Part shown: piece after piece, positions 24,946 through 34,224 of the stretch
How the letters are laid out: every line of letters begins with the position of its first letter
Position numbering within the stretch: position 1 is the first letter of the stretch
Assembly: GCA_905215525.1 (NCBI GenBank)
Contig: CAJMQJ010000011.1
Location: 9,516 to 73,515 of the forward strand
DNA: 64,000 nt
Direction of reading: 5' to 3'
Origin: an uncultured bacterium
GTDB lineage: Bacteria; Actinomycetota; Coriobacteriia; Coriobacteriales; Coriobacteriaceae
Translations under genes and position numbers: made by a program
The notes under the pieces: model-generated
The model's input: the letters and a program-made list of their open reading frames with translations, nothing else
Database searches by the model: none
What the model was told of the DNA's origin: nothing

Positions 24946-26547
24946 CTACGACGCGAGCGTGGCGATGACGGCTTCGTCGCCGGCGTATATTAGGGTGTTG
25001 CCATCGGGAATGATCGTTTGGCCGTCGCGCTTGAGCATCACTACAATAAACGGATGCTTGCCTTGCGGCACATCGCGCAGGCGCTGACCAGCCAGGCGAC
25101 CGTGAGGAGTCACGGTGACCTCGCGCAGCGTAACCTCGGCACGCTCTTCGAACGTTGGGGCGGCCATCACCAGCAGATCGCCTTCCTGGATCACGGTGTC
25201 GCCATTGGGCAGTACCGGATGCGCCCCGTCGCGCAGCACCAGGACCACGAGCATGTCCGTCGCACTGCCAATATCCGCGAGCGAGCGTCCGGCAAACGGA
25301 TGGCCCGCGCCCACCTTGAGCTTGACGAACGACATACCGTCCTCGTCGCGGTAATCGTTAAAGGTGCGGCGCACATCGCCTTCCGCGTCGATCATGTCGA
25401 GCTTCTTTGCCACCGCCGGCAGCAGCGAGCCCTGCACCACAATGCTCGACACAGCAATCACAAACACCAGGTCAAATAGGTCGTGACCGCCGGGAATACC
25501 GGTCACCACGGCAAAGAGGCTAAATACGACCGAAGCCGCGCCGCGCAGACCCGCCCAGCTTATGAGCGCTACCTGGCGAGGGTTCGTCTTAAAGGGCGCC
25601 AGCAGCACGCCAACGGCGATGGGGCGGCTCACGAAGAGCATAAACGCCATGAGCGCCAGACCCGGTAGCAGCATTTGCGGCAGGCGTGCGGGCGTCACGA
25701 GCAGGCCCAGCAAGAAGAAGATGGTCATCTCGGCCATTTCGGTGAGGGTATCGAAGAAGTGCGCCATCTCGACCTTGCCGGTAATGTCGCTGGCTCCCAG
25801 CACAATACCGGCCAGGTACACGGCCAAAAAGCCATTGCCGCCCAGGTAACTCGGCAGCGCGTAGGCCACGATGGCCACCGCGAACAAGAAGATGGTCTGC
25901 GCGCCCTCGGCCGTTGCGCGTGCGCGCTCTATCAGGCGGCTGGATGCCCGGCCGATGGCAAGACCCAACCCCACGCCTAGGATGATCTGCTTGGCCAGCA
26001 GCACGGGGATGTTAATGTCGCCGCCGGCCGCGAGTGTGGCGAGCACGGCGGTGAGCATGTAGGCGACGGGGTCGTTGGAGCCCGATTCGACCTCGAGCAG
26101 CGAGTCGGTGCCGCCCCTCAGCGACAGGCTGTGCTCGCGCAGCACGCTAAAGACGCTGGCCGCGTCGGTGGATGCCACGACCGATCCCAACAGCAGGCCA
26201 CCAATCCAGTCAAAACCCAGCACGAAGTGCGCAAACGCACCCGTAATGCCGGCAGTGATGACGACGCCGAGCGTGCTCAGCAGTACCGCGGGCACGGCAA
26301 CGGGTTTGGCACGGTCGATATTGGTGTTAAAGCCGCCGTAGAACATGATGAACAGCAGCGCCGTGCTGCAGACGGTTTCGGTGAGCGCATAGTCGCTAAA
26401 GTCGATGTGCGCCGGACCGTTGACGCCCAGCAGCATGCCGAGTGCGATAAAGATGAGCAGGGTGGGGAAGGGGAGCTTTTTGCCGACGGGTTTGATGGTC
26501 AGACACAGAATAATGACGAGGCCGATAAAGAGAAGGATCTGGTTCAT
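24946..26547 (-). CDS. K+/H+ antiporter, CPA1 NhaP2 type, with C-terminal TrkA_C-like domains
   Basis: A 533-residue membrane protein. About twelve hydrophobic segments form the CPA1 exchanger domain; the ion-binding region GSVVASTDAASVFSVL and EVESGSNDPVAYML (about 120-165) carries the paired Asp typical of electroneutral exchangers. After residue ~400 there are two soluble TrkA_C-like blocks (FVKLKVGAGHPFAGRSL and REVTVTPHGRLAGQRL), as in NhaP2/CvrA. It probably expels K+ or Na+ in exchange for protons. It is monocistronic. Confidence 0.92.
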   Translation of the reverse strand: MNQILLFIGLVIILCLTIKPVGKKLPFPTLLIFIALGMLLGVNGPAHIDFSDYALTETVCSTALLFIMFYGGFNTNIDRAKPVAVPAVLLSTLGVVITAGITGAFAHFVLGFDWIGGLLLGSVVASTDAASVFSVLREHSLSLRGGTDSLLEVESGSNDPVAYMLTAVLATLAAGGDINIPVLLAKQIILGVGLGLAIGRASSRLIERARATAEGAQTIFLFAVAIVAYALPSYLGGNGFLAVYLAGIVLGASDITGKVEMAHFFDTLTEMAEMTIFFLLGLLVTPARLPQMLLPGLALMAFMLFVSRPIAVGVLLAPFKTNPRQVALISWAGLRGAASVVFSLFAVVTGIPGGHDLFDLVFVIAVSSIVVQGSLLPAVAKKLDMIDAEGDVRRTFNDYRDEDGMSFVKLKVGAGHPFAGRSLADIGSATDMLVVLVLRDGAHPVLPNGDTVIQEGDLLVMAAPTFEERAEVTLREVTVTPHGRLAGQRLRDVPQGKHPFIVVMLKRDGQTIIPDGNTLIYAGDEAVIATLAS

Positions 26548-26800
26548 GGATGGTGTCCGCTCCTGGGTGGTTGGCGTGGCACGGTCAGTTGCCTGCGGTT
26601 ATTTGTACCCAAAGATGGTGGGTTTATGGGGTTAGATTGCGGGCGTGCGCGATATCGTCATAGACGGCTGCCGTCTTTGCCTCTGCTCGGAAACCCTTTC
26701 CAGCTTTATTGCAACGGAGTACAATGGGTAACGTTTAAGTTCAACTTGAAGTTTTAGTTGCGGTTCCGGGCTTCGGTCGCAAGGTAGGGAAAGGCGTTCC

Positions 26801-27640
26801 ATGGCGATCTATGTGACATCTGATGCTCACGGACACGTGCATGCGCTTGACGAGGCCCTGTCTAAGATCTCGTTGACGTCCGACGACACGCTGTACGTGC
26901 TGGGCGACATGATCGATCGCGGGCCCGATCCGGTCGGCGTTATTAAGCTCGTGCGCTCGCTGCCTAACGCCCGCGTTCTCAAGGGCAATCACGAGCAGAT
27001 CATGCTCGATGCCATCATTGGCCAGGATCCGCTCGATGCCGAGACCTGGGATATCAACGGTGGCTGGACGACGCGCGAGCAGCTCAACGACATGGAATTT
27101 GAGGCATACGAGGAGCTCGTGCGATGGATGGCCGCGCTGCCGCTCTACGCGGTGGCCGAGACCGAGGAGCGCCCGTATCTGCTGGTACATGCTGGAATCG
27201 AGATGAAGGCGGCGCGCGCGTTTTTACTTGAGCATGGCGTCGATTGTGCCGATGGCGTCGGAGCGGTGGGTGCCGATCGCGAGCTGCTGCAGCAGATGCT
27301 CGCGGTGCAGTCGTCCGATGACCTGCTGTGGATTCGTCACGGCTATTGGGATGCGCCGACGGGACTGCTTTCTGCCGAGGGCGAGGGTCCGGTCGTGGTG
27401 AGCGGCCACACGCCCACGGTGTCGCTTGGGCGCTATTGCGAGGTTGGCGGCCTGGCGGGGCTTGATGAGGAGTCGGGCCGCGGGCAGATTGTGCGCCTGG
27501 GTGGCGAGGATACCGCCGGCGTGCCCGATCGTATCGATATCGACTGCGCCGCCGCCACCGGCTCCGAGTTCGGCCGCGTCGGGATCCTGCGCCTGGATGA
27601 TGGCGCGGAGTTCTACGCGAATATCAACCCAGGCGAATAA
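26801..27640 (+). CDS. Calcineurin-like metallophosphatase (PrpE/ApaH-like)
   Basis: A 279-residue phosphatase. The metal-binding motifs DAHGHVHAL (8-16), GDMIDRGPD (about 38-46) and KGNHEQI (about 66-72) are in the order of bacterial serine/threonine phosphatases and diadenosine tetraphosphatases, with VSGHTPTV as the C-terminal His motif. Substrate unknown. It stands alone; a promoter-like TACAAT lies ~80 bases upstream (26719) and a perfect terminator is at 27767-27812. Confidence 0.85.
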   Translation: MAIYVTSDAHGHVHALDEALSKISLTSDDTLYVLGDMIDRGPDPVGVIKLVRSLPNARVLKGNHEQIMLDAIIGQDPLDAETWDINGGWTTREQLNDMEFEAYEELVRWMAALPLYAVAETEERPYLLVHAGIEMKAARAFLLEHGVDCADGVGAVGADRELLQQMLAVQSSDDLLWIRHGYWDAPTGLLSAEGEGPVVVSGHTPTVSLGRYCEVGGLAGLDEESGRGQIVRLGGEDTAGVPDRIDIDCAAATGSEFGRVGILRLDDGAEFYANINPGE

Positions 27641-27766
27641 TCGGTGCAAAGGGTAGCTAATTTGGGACGGAGCTTTTTTGACTACTTTCGGAGAATAGCG
27701 CCTTCTTGCTCGGTAAGCGCGAGAAATGAGGAACGTCTGCGTCCTCGGCAGTGCGAAAATGCTCGA

Positions 27767-27812
27767 AAAACCGTCGCAACGGAGTCAAACGACGTTGCGA
27801 CGGTTCTTTTTT
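27767..27812 (+). terminator. Terminator after the metallophosphatase
   Basis: AACCGTCGCAAC pairs perfectly with GTTGCGACGGTT, followed by CTTTTTT. Confidence 0.88.
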
Positions 27813-27825
27813 GGCTGCCCGCTGG

Positions 27826-27948
27826 CTAAGTGAGTAGACTTTTTTGGAAATGCCGAGCAGCCGGCAAATTTGCCTCAACAAAACCGCAGGTCACTGACTT
27901 GTGTTTTGCCGGTGTGGTCAGGGATTCGGCAAAAGTCTACTCACTTAG
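27826..27948. repeat. Long palindromic non-coding element A
   Basis: 18-bp perfect terminal inverted repeats (CTAAGTGAGTAGACTTTT) bound a 123-base unit. Read on the minus strand the interior has TGACCACACCGGC and, further on, ACCTGCGGTTTT. Both blocks recur in the same order in the element at 50221-50366, whose arms differ. Confidence 0.8.
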
Positions 27949-27995
27949 TTTTGCGTGTCGCAAATCGTCCGCAACGAGACCCCCCATTGCGCCAA

Positions 27996-29579
27996 TTAGA
28001 CGCCGTACGGGTTGCGGTCGCGCTCGATGCGTTGGCGGATGTGGGCGTACTCGATTATCAGCAGCACCAGGAGTAGGGCCATGATGGCTAGGTAGCTCAC
28101 CACGGCGCCCATCAGACCCAGCAGCTTAATCAGGATCACCGGCAGCACCACGCTTACGGCGAAGCAGATCAGGTAGATCTTGGTGACGTCTCCAGCGTGG
28201 CGCAGCACCGTGATGATGGCGTAGATAAAGTCGATGGCCGCGGTGACGCCGCCGGCGACGACCATCAGCAGCGCCAGCGTACGGTAGCGTTCAAAGCTGA
28301 GGCCGTACATAAAGCTCATGAGGGAAATACCGGGACCTGCCATAAATGCGGCGCACATGCCGGTGATGACCACGATCAGCGCCATAACGGCAACAATAAT
28401 CAGGTCAAAGCGACGACGCTTGCGAGGATTAGCCCAAATGCTCGACAAGCGCAGGAGCTGCGGTTTATAGATAAATCCAATGCTCAGCAAAATAGCCTGC
28501 GCCGGAAAGAACAGGGCATTAAAGTACAGCTGATATTTGTATGCCAGCGTGCCTTCCATCACAAACTTGGGCATGCTCTCGATAAGGTTGAACAAGAACA
28601 GTGCACCAAAGAGTGGAGCGCACTGGACAAACAGGTGGCCGACCTCGCGAAGGCTCACGCGGCGCGATTTTTCGGTCTCGAGCAGGGCGAGCGGCGCGGT
28701 GACCAGCACGAGCGAGGCGATCGCGGCGATGCCCATGGCCATGGCCGCGATGGGCATGCTGCGCGTGAGGAACAGCGCCACGCTGAAGACCGCGATGACG
28801 CCGACGGAGCGTAGCGTTTGGCTCATTCCAGCCAAGTAGAGTTTGTCGGCCTGCTGCAGGCGGCCTTCGTACACGTCGGCGACGCCGTCGATGACCTTAT
28901 ACAGGTAGACGCCCAGGCCGATCGTCGCCATCTGCGCGTCATAGCCGCGGGCGCTGCTGTACATGAGGCCGCAGCCTAGGGCGAGCGCTCCACAAAGCCA
29001 GCGGTTGAGCTGGTAGGAGGCAAAGGACGTCTTTTCGTCGATGTCCGAGACCTGGAAATTGCGCACGCCGTAGTTGCACGCGATCATGATGAGCGTGCCG
29101 GTGACAAAGGCGATGGAGAATTTGCCTGCTTCTTCGGCGCCCACGAGCTGCGTAGACACGATGGTGAGCAGCGGAAATGCCAAGCCCCACACGGCGGTGC
29201 CGAGGGTGTTCCAAAGATAGTCGCGACTGGTGGCGTGCTCCTCGTATTCCGCTTCCTGCATGGAGAAGCCGCCGCCGTAGACGGCACCGAGCAGACGGTT
29301 CCACCAAGCGTTGACCATGCGGCGGACGGGGCCGGGCTCCCGATCGCGTTCGCGCCGGCGACGGCGCGTGGCCTGGCTGCTGTCGGGGCCGCCGGCGTTG
29401 CGCTGGCTCAGCTCCTGGATGCGCGCGAGCTCTTCGGCCGTGTGGGAGGCGGGGAACAGGCCATTCTCGATGCGTCCGCCCTGGGCCCTTGCGGTGCCGC
29501 TGCCCGCTACGGCGGGGTCGGCGACGCCATTGCGGCGGGCGATGGCGCGGCGAATGCTATCGATGGGCGTGATGCTCAA
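27996..29579 (-). CDS. Polysaccharide-type flippase (MOP superfamily membrane protein)
   Basis: A 527-residue protein. The first ~140 residues are polar and Arg-rich (RRRRRERDREPG). The rest holds about 12-14 hydrophobic segments with the RDYLWNTLGTAVWGLAFPLL opening typical of Wzx/MATE-like lipid-linked glycan flippases. I chose a TTG start at 29579 (SITPIDSIRRA) because AAAGGA lies 7 bases upstream; the longer frame runs through a repeat cluster and is unlikely to be coded. No glycosyltransferase is adjacent, so the lipid-linked cargo is unknown. Confidence 0.78.
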   Translation of the reverse strand: MSITPIDSIRRAIARRNGVADPAVAGSGTARAQGGRIENGLFPASHTAEELARIQELSQRNAGGPDSSQATRRRRRERDREPGPVRRMVNAWWNRLLGAVYGGGFSMQEAEYEEHATSRDYLWNTLGTAVWGLAFPLLTIVSTQLVGAEEAGKFSIAFVTGTLIMIACNYGVRNFQVSDIDEKTSFASYQLNRWLCGALALGCGLMYSSARGYDAQMATIGLGVYLYKVIDGVADVYEGRLQQADKLYLAGMSQTLRSVGVIAVFSVALFLTRSMPIAAMAMGIAAIASLVLVTAPLALLETEKSRRVSLREVGHLFVQCAPLFGALFLFNLIESMPKFVMEGTLAYKYQLYFNALFFPAQAILLSIGFIYKPQLLRLSSIWANPRKRRRFDLIIVAVMALIVVITGMCAAFMAGPGISLMSFMYGLSFERYRTLALLMVVAGGVTAAIDFIYAIITVLRHAGDVTKIYLICFAVSVVLPVILIKLLGLMGAVVSYLAIMALLLVLLIIEYAHIRQRIERDRNPYGV

Positions 29580-29931
29580 AGCGGAGTCCTTTCTATTGCT
29601 GCGCTCTAGTATAGACGCGACGGTGTTCGTTCGTGTTTTTGAACAGGTTGTTCGATAATTTCGGCGGCGCCATTCAGTAGACGGCATTTGGGGACGTTCC
29701 TTATGTGCCGGCACTTTGGGAACGTCCCTAAGTGCCGGCATCCGGGGTCGCTCCTTGGTTGTTGCCTGTTCAAGAGTGTCCCTAACGACTAGGCCGCTTG
29801 CGTGCGATTTTTGACCGTTGGGCGGGCGCTTCGCCGTTGCCGCAAAAACGTTTTTGCATATCGGGTACAACGGGCTTTACGTGAGTAAAGTGCGCGCCTC
29901 GTCCACGTGTCGCGCTTTTAAAGGAGGCCCC
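29580..29931. other. Gene-free stretch between flippase and pckA
   Basis: It holds the repeat cluster 29682-29757 and a half copy (GAGTGTCCCTAACGACTAGG, 29769-29788) of the stem type seen at 50420. The rest should contain the divergent promoters, which I cannot place with confidence. Confidence 0.5.
29682..29757. repeat. GGGAC-loop hairpin cluster, stem type CCGGCA
   Basis: Three successive units: CGGCATTTGGGGACGTTCC, an inverted one (GGGAACGTCCC) and CGGCATCCGGGGTCGCTCC, separated by TGCCGGCA. It is an array of the unit seen at 7349 and 42489. Confidence 0.8.
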
Positions 29932-31602
29932 ATGCCAGGTATTACCCCTGCAGAAGTTCTGTCCAACTTTGGCATTACGTTGGTCGAAGATCCTGCCGAG
30001 AACCAGCCCCGCCTGCTGGTCGACCTGCCGGCAGCCGAGCTCGTCGAGCACGCCATCCGTCGCAACGAAGGTCGTATGGCCTCCAACGGCGCGCTGGTGA
30101 TCGAGACGGGGGGGCGCACTGGCCGCTCGCCTAATGACCGCTTTATCGTTGACACCCCCGATGTTCACGACAAGATTGCCTGGGGTGCCGTCAACCGCCC
30201 GCTGTCTGTCGAGAGCTACGAGGCCATCAAGGCCGGCATCGTCGACTATCTCAACGAGCGCGACGTGTTCGTCACTCGCGGTATGGCCGGTGCCGACCGC
30301 AACCATACGCGTCGTCTGCTTGTCGCCTGCGAGCGTGCCAGCCAGGCGCTCTTTATTAAGCAGATGCTCGCCCGCCCGCTTGCCCGTGAAATCGCACGCA
30401 CCGGCGAGCCGGACTTCTGTGTGCTCGCCGCGCCGGGCTACCAGTGCGATCCCGCCATCAAGGGCCTCAACTCCAGCGCCGCCGTGGTCATCAACTTCCA
30501 GGAGCGCGTGATTTTGGTCGCGGGTACCGGCTACTCCGGCGAGATCAAAAAGTCCATCTTCAGCGTCATGAATTACCTGCTGCCCGTCGAGGACGACGTG
30601 CTGCCCATGCATTGCTCGGCCAGTATGGATCCCGTCACGCACGAGACCGCGGTGTTCTTTGGCCTGTCGGGCACCGGCAAGACCACGCTTTCGGCCAACC
30701 CCACGCGGCTGCTGATCGGCGACGACGAGCACGGTTGGTCCGACATGGGCATCTTCAACATCGAGGGTGGCTGCTACGCCAAATGCGAGGGCCTGGACGC
30801 GTTCCACGAGCCTGAGATCTTCAGCGCCGTCCGCTTTGGCGCGATCTGCGAAAACGTGGTGCTCGACGAGAGCCGCAAGCCCAACTACGATGACGTCTCG
30901 GTCACGCACAACACGCGCGTGGCCTACCCTGTGGAGCACATTCCCAACGCGTGGACCAAGGGCATGGGCACCACTCCGAGCGTCGTGCTGTTTTTGACCT
31001 GCGACGCCTTTGGCGTGCTGCCGCCCATCTCGCGCCTGACGGCCGACGCCGCCATGTATCACTTTGTGACGGGCTTTACGGCCAAGATCCCCGGCACCGA
31101 GGTCGGCGTCACCGAGCCCACGCCCACGTTCTCTTCGCTGTTTGGCGAGCCGTTTATGCCGCTCGACCCCATGGTCTATGCCAAGATGCTCGGTGAGCGC
31201 ATCGCCGACGGCCGCACGCGTGTGTACCTGGTCAACACCGGCTGGATTGGCGGCGGCTACGGCGTGGGCCATCGCATCGAGCTTGCCTACACGCGCGCCC
31301 TGGTGGCCCGCGCCCTCGACGGTACCATCGAGGACAGCGAATTCGTGCATGACGATATCTTTAACGTTGACATTCCCACCACGTGCCACGGCGTGCCCGA
31401 CGGCATCCTGGTGCCGCGCCAGTACTGGCAGAGCACCGCGCGCTACGACGAGGCGGCGCACAACTTGGCCGTGATGTTCGAGGAGAACTTCGAGAAGAAG
31501 TACTCGCACCTGCCCGAGTCCGTGAAGGCCGCCGGTCCGCACGCTCAGGTGCACGCCGACGCCCGTCATCGCGGCCGCGGCCTGCTGGGACTCCGACACT
31601 AG
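29932..31602 (+). CDS. pckA: Phosphoenolpyruvate carboxykinase (ATP)
   Basis: A 556-residue cytoplasmic enzyme that interconverts oxaloacetate + ATP and PEP + CO2 + ADP. In anaerobes it often runs toward oxaloacetate. The P-loop GLSGTGKTTLS (about 243-253), the Mg/Mn ligands around HCSASM and GDDEHGWSD, and TGGRTGRSPNDRFIV (about 62-76) identify the ATP-type enzyme. AAAGGAGG directly before the ATG at 29932 fixes the start. Length is close to the E. coli enzyme (540). A hairpin repeat follows 19 bases after the stop. Confidence 0.96.
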   Translation: MPGITPAEVLSNFGITLVEDPAENQPRLLVDLPAAELVEHAIRRNEGRMASNGALVIETGGRTGRSPNDRFIVDTPDVHDKIAWGAVNRPLSVESYEAIKAGIVDYLNERDVFVTRGMAGADRNHTRRLLVACERASQALFIKQMLARPLAREIARTGEPDFCVLAAPGYQCDPAIKGLNSSAAVVINFQERVILVAGTGYSGEIKKSIFSVMNYLLPVEDDVLPMHCSASMDPVTHETAVFFGLSGTGKTTLSANPTRLLIGDDEHGWSDMGIFNIEGGCYAKCEGLDAFHEPEIFSAVRFGAICENVVLDESRKPNYDDVSVTHNTRVAYPVEHIPNAWTKGMGTTPSVVLFLTCDAFGVLPPISRLTADAAMYHFVTGFTAKIPGTEVGVTEPTPTFSSLFGEPFMPLDPMVYAKMLGERIADGRTRVYLVNTGWIGGGYGVGHRIELAYTRALVARALDGTIEDSEFVHDDIFNVDIPTTCHGVPDGILVPRQYWQSTARYDEAAHNLAVMFEENFEKKYSHLPESVKAAGPHAQVHADARHRGRGLLGLRH

Positions 31603-31621
31603 CGTCGCCGCGAGTCCATAT

Positions 31622-31654
31622 CCGCCACAAAGGGGACAGGCACCTTTGTGGCGG
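31622..31654. repeat. GGGAC-loop hairpin, stem type CCGCCAC
   Basis: CCGCCACAAAGG pairs with CCTTTGTGGCGG. Compared with the CCACCAC/GTGGTGG copies, both partners of one base pair have changed (A-T to G-C), so the stem is kept by covariation. TTTT follows. Confidence 0.85.
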
Positions 31655-31656
31655 TT

Positions 31657-31685
31657 TTGCTTGGGCGAATGACTCGGGTTACAAT
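31657..31685 (+). promoter_or_regulatory. Promoter before the B3/4 gene leader
   Basis: TTGCTT, 17-base spacer, TACAAT. A transcript from here would begin near 31692 and meet the hairpin at 31728-31786 before reaching the gene. Confidence 0.55.
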
Positions 31686-31727
31686 ACGCCTGACATATCG
31701 CCCCCTTCTCCGGATGGGGGCAGCGTA

Positions 31728-31786
31728 AGCGCTCTTGTGGCGGCACCGTAGGACTTTGAAGGTGGCCGTCGTAAGGGCGCTTTTTG
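31728..31786 (+). terminator. Terminator or attenuator upstream of the B3/4 gene
   Basis: AGCGCTCTTGTGGCGGCACC pairs imperfectly with GGTGGCCGTCGTAAGGGCGC, followed by TTTTTG. It lies between a promoter (31657) and the next start codon (31830). A small GC hairpin (CCCCCTTCTCCGGATGGGGG) precedes it. Confidence 0.65.
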
Positions 31787-31829
31787 TTTAGGCACCCGGG
31801 CTCGGGCGCATGCTATGAAGGGAGAGCAC

Positions 31830-32549
31830 ATGAAGAGTTTCGTTGCCGAGGATTCGTTTTGGGAGCTATTTCCGCAGGCGGCTGTCGGTGTTGTGGTCGT
31901 AAAGGGCATGAAGCCCGCGGCTCAGATTCCTCAAGAGGACGTTGATGCGATTGCCGCGTTGCTCGACCGCGCCAATATCGATGCGGAGCGTCACCTGACG
32001 AGTGATACCATCAGCGAGAATGCGCCGGTTAAGGCATGGCGCGAGGCATATCGCCTATTCAAGACCAAGAAGGGCGCGCGTTGCTCAATTGAGAACCTGC
32101 TCAAGCGCGTGCTCAAAGGAAAGCCGGTGGGCCACATTACGCCCGCGGTGGACATCTACAACACGGTGTCGCTGTCCTACGCGCTGCCCGTAGGCGGCGA
32201 GGATTTGCACGCGATTGAGGGAGACCTTTGCCTGAAGGTGACCGACGGTGGCGATTCATTTCTGCCGCTTGGCGAGGAGACAGATGACCCGACGCTGCCC
32301 GGCGAGCTCGCCTACATCGATGATGCGGGCGCCGTATGCCGCTGCTGGAACTGGCGCGATGGCGTTCGAACGGCGTTGTCCGATGATTCGGCCGATGCTT
32401 TCCTGGCGATTGAGTGCGTGGAGCCCGAGCGGATGGGGGATTGCCAGGCCGCGATCGATCGCTTAGCCGAGCTGCTCGAGCGCTATCTGGGAGCGACGGT
32501 TGTCGTTAAAACGCTTGTGACCCGCGACAATCCTTGCGTGGGGCTGTAG
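31830..32549 (+). CDS. B3/B4 tRNA-binding domain protein
   Basis: A 239-residue protein. PVKAWREAYRLFKTKKGARC (about 67-86) and SIENLLKRVLKG followed by DIYNTVSLSYALPVGGED match the B3/B4 editing-site domain of the phenylalanyl-tRNA synthetase beta subunit in its free-standing form. Such proteins may clear mischarged tRNAs, but this is not proven. Start at 31830 (GGAGAG upstream); an in-frame ATG at 31815 is possible. A leader with a terminator hairpin suggests attenuation control. Confidence 0.85.
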   Translation: MKSFVAEDSFWELFPQAAVGVVVVKGMKPAAQIPQEDVDAIAALLDRANIDAERHLTSDTISENAPVKAWREAYRLFKTKKGARCSIENLLKRVLKGKPVGHITPAVDIYNTVSLSYALPVGGEDLHAIEGDLCLKVTDGGDSFLPLGEETDDPTLPGELAYIDDAGAVCRCWNWRDGVRTALSDDSADAFLAIECVEPERMGDCQAAIDRLAELLERYLGATVVVKTLVTRDNPCVGL

Positions 32550-32581
32550 CGAAGTCTGCGGATCAAACTCGATGCCCCAAA

Positions 32582-32614
32582 CCACCACAAAGGTGCCTGT
32601 CCCCTTTGTGGTGG
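32582..32614. repeat. GGGAC-loop hairpin, stem type CCACCAC (minus orientation)
   Basis: A perfect 12-bp stem flanked by AAA on the left and TTTT on the right, so it could terminate transcription from both sides. Confidence 0.85.
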
Positions 32615-32721
32615 TTTTTATGTTGATGGGTTAACAAATGGGATATTTGGGTACGGGTGTTGCCTTGTGCGGCTAAGATGTTTACCCGTTAGCATCATGT
32701 AAGCGAAAGGCGGTCGTCACC

Positions 32722-33171
32722 ATGCAGCAGAACGACGAGACACGTTTTGAGGACTTTGTCGGACTGATCAGCGGCCTCTACAAGGAGATTCAGCGTATCA
32801 AGACGTCCGAAGGCGCAAGGCTGGGCCTCAAGGGCTCCGACGTTATGTGCCTGTACTATCTTGAGCGCAGCAAGGACGGCCTGACTGGCGCCGACCTCGC
32901 CCGCATGGCCGGCGTTACCCGTGCCGCCGTTTCGCGCACACTGGCACATCTGGAGGAGGGCGGCTACGTCGAGGTTGACGACTCGGGTGATGCGGCCGTC
33001 AAGTATCGTGCTCCGGTGCGCCTGACTGCCCTGGGCGGCGAGAGCATGAGCGAGGCCGATCGCATCATTCGCGAGGTGCTCGATACCACCGGCAAGGCCA
33101 TGGGCGTGGAGCAGCGCGAGCAGATGTATGCATCGCTGCGCACGATCCTCAACACCCTGCGCGAGATCTAG
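32722..33171 (+). CDS. MarR family transcriptional regulator
   Basis: A 149-residue winged-helix protein. GLTGADLARMAGVTRAAVSR (about 54-73) is the recognition helix and LEEGGYVEVDDSG the wing of MarR proteins. It is followed after ~120 bases by the degV gene, and a hairpin lies upstream. No ligand or target is readable. The ATG at 32722 has GCGAAAGG somewhat upstream. Confidence 0.87.
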   Translation: MQQNDETRFEDFVGLISGLYKEIQRIKTSEGARLGLKGSDVMCLYYLERSKDGLTGADLARMAGVTRAAVSRTLAHLEEGGYVEVDDSGDAAVKYRAPVRLTALGGESMSEADRIIREVLDTTGKAMGVEQREQMYASLRTILNTLREI

Positions 33172-33290
33172 GGCCGCGCTGGCGCTAGCTTTCAGCCAAG
33201 AACTGCATCGTCCCGTTTGAGCGCGTACGCCGTGCCGGGACATTGCTGTCAAAATTCCCTGCGCGAGACCTGCGCAAGAAAGGATTCGTT

Positions 33291-34145
33291 ATGTCCGTCC
33301 GCATTATTACCGATTCCGCAAGCGATATGTCGCCGGCGGAGCACCCCGCTCTGCGTGTTCTGCCGCTGTCCGTCACCTTTGGCACCGATGTGTATATGGA
33401 TGGCGTCGACATCGATCACCAGCGCTTTTACGAGATGCTTGTGGAGCGCGATGAGCTGCCCAAGACCGGTCAGGTCAACCCGTACGCCTTTTCGCAGGCG
33501 ATTGCCGAAGCGCGTGAGGCCGGCGATGAGGCCGTGATTATTACCGTGGGAGCCAAACTCTCGGGCACCAACCAGAGTGCTCGTACGGCACTTGCCGAGG
33601 CGCCGGGCGGCGACATGTTCGTCGTGGACAGCAATAACGTGACCTTGGGCGAGCGCGTGCTGGTCGAGTATGCGCTGCGCCTGGTGGACGAGGGCCAGGG
33701 CGCGGCTCAGGTTGCGGCGGCTGTCGAGGCCGTGCGCGACCGCGTGGTCGTCATCGGCCTGCTCGAGACGTTGGAGTACCTGGTGCGCGGCGGTCGCCTG
33801 TCTGCTGCGGCCGGTGCCGTGGGTACGCTGCTCAACGTAAAGCCCGTGGTGGCTGCCGAGGACGGTCTGATCGTGCAGCTGGGCAAGGCGCGCGGTTCCA
33901 AGAACGGACGTAACCTGCTCAACCAGAAGGTCGAAAAGGCGGGCGGCATCGACTTTTCCATGCCGCTGGCGCTCGGCTATACGGGCCTTTCGGATGCGGT
34001 GCTCAAGAAGTATATCGAGGACAGCGCGGCACTGTGGGCTGGCCACACCGAGGGCGAACTGCCCGTTCACACCATCGGCGCCACCATCGGCACCCATGTA
34101 GGCCCCGGCGCCGTAGCCGTAGCCTTCTTCCAGCCCGTTAACTAG
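33291..34145 (+). CDS. DegV family (FakB-like) fatty-acid-binding protein
   Basis: A 284-residue protein. IITDSASDMS (5-14), the LSGTNQSA loop (about 87-94), LGERVLVEYALRLVDEG and ARGSKNG match DegV/FakB proteins, which hold a fatty acid for phosphorylation by FakA. AAAGGA precedes the ATG at 33291. No fakA is nearby in the window. A hairpin with T-run follows 14 bases after the stop. Confidence 0.9.
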   Translation: MSVRIITDSASDMSPAEHPALRVLPLSVTFGTDVYMDGVDIDHQRFYEMLVERDELPKTGQVNPYAFSQAIAEAREAGDEAVIITVGAKLSGTNQSARTALAEAPGGDMFVVDSNNVTLGERVLVEYALRLVDEGQGAAQVAAAVEAVRDRVVVIGLLETLEYLVRGGRLSAAAGAVGTLLNVKPVVAAEDGLIVQLGKARGSKNGRNLLNQKVEKAGGIDFSMPLALGYTGLSDAVLKKYIEDSAALWAGHTEGELPVHTIGATIGTHVGPGAVAVAFFQPVN

Positions 34146-34159
34146 CCCACCTGCCAAAA

Positions 34160-34192
34160 CCACCACAAAGGGGACAGGCACCTTTGTGGTGG
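34160..34192. repeat. GGGAC-loop hairpin, stem type CCACCAC
   Basis: A perfect 12-bp stem around GGACAGGCA, preceded by AAAA and followed by TTT. It lies between degV and the MGMT-like gene. Confidence 0.85.
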
Positions 34193-34224
34193 TTTATGCT
34201 ATTCCGGGTGGAAGGGAGCGAGCA

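Larger units (their letters stand above)
27641..27995. other. Gene-free stretch holding a terminator and a palindromic element
   Basis: It contains the metallophosphatase terminator and the 27826-27948 element. I see no gene. Confidence 0.6.

Noticed and set aside
29580..29870. N-terminal extension of the flippase
   Set aside because: The extra ~97 codons run through a repeat cluster and have no ribosome site; the TTG at 29579 has one.
29782..31746. 654-residue open frame on the minus strand
   Set aside because: Antisense shadow of pckA.
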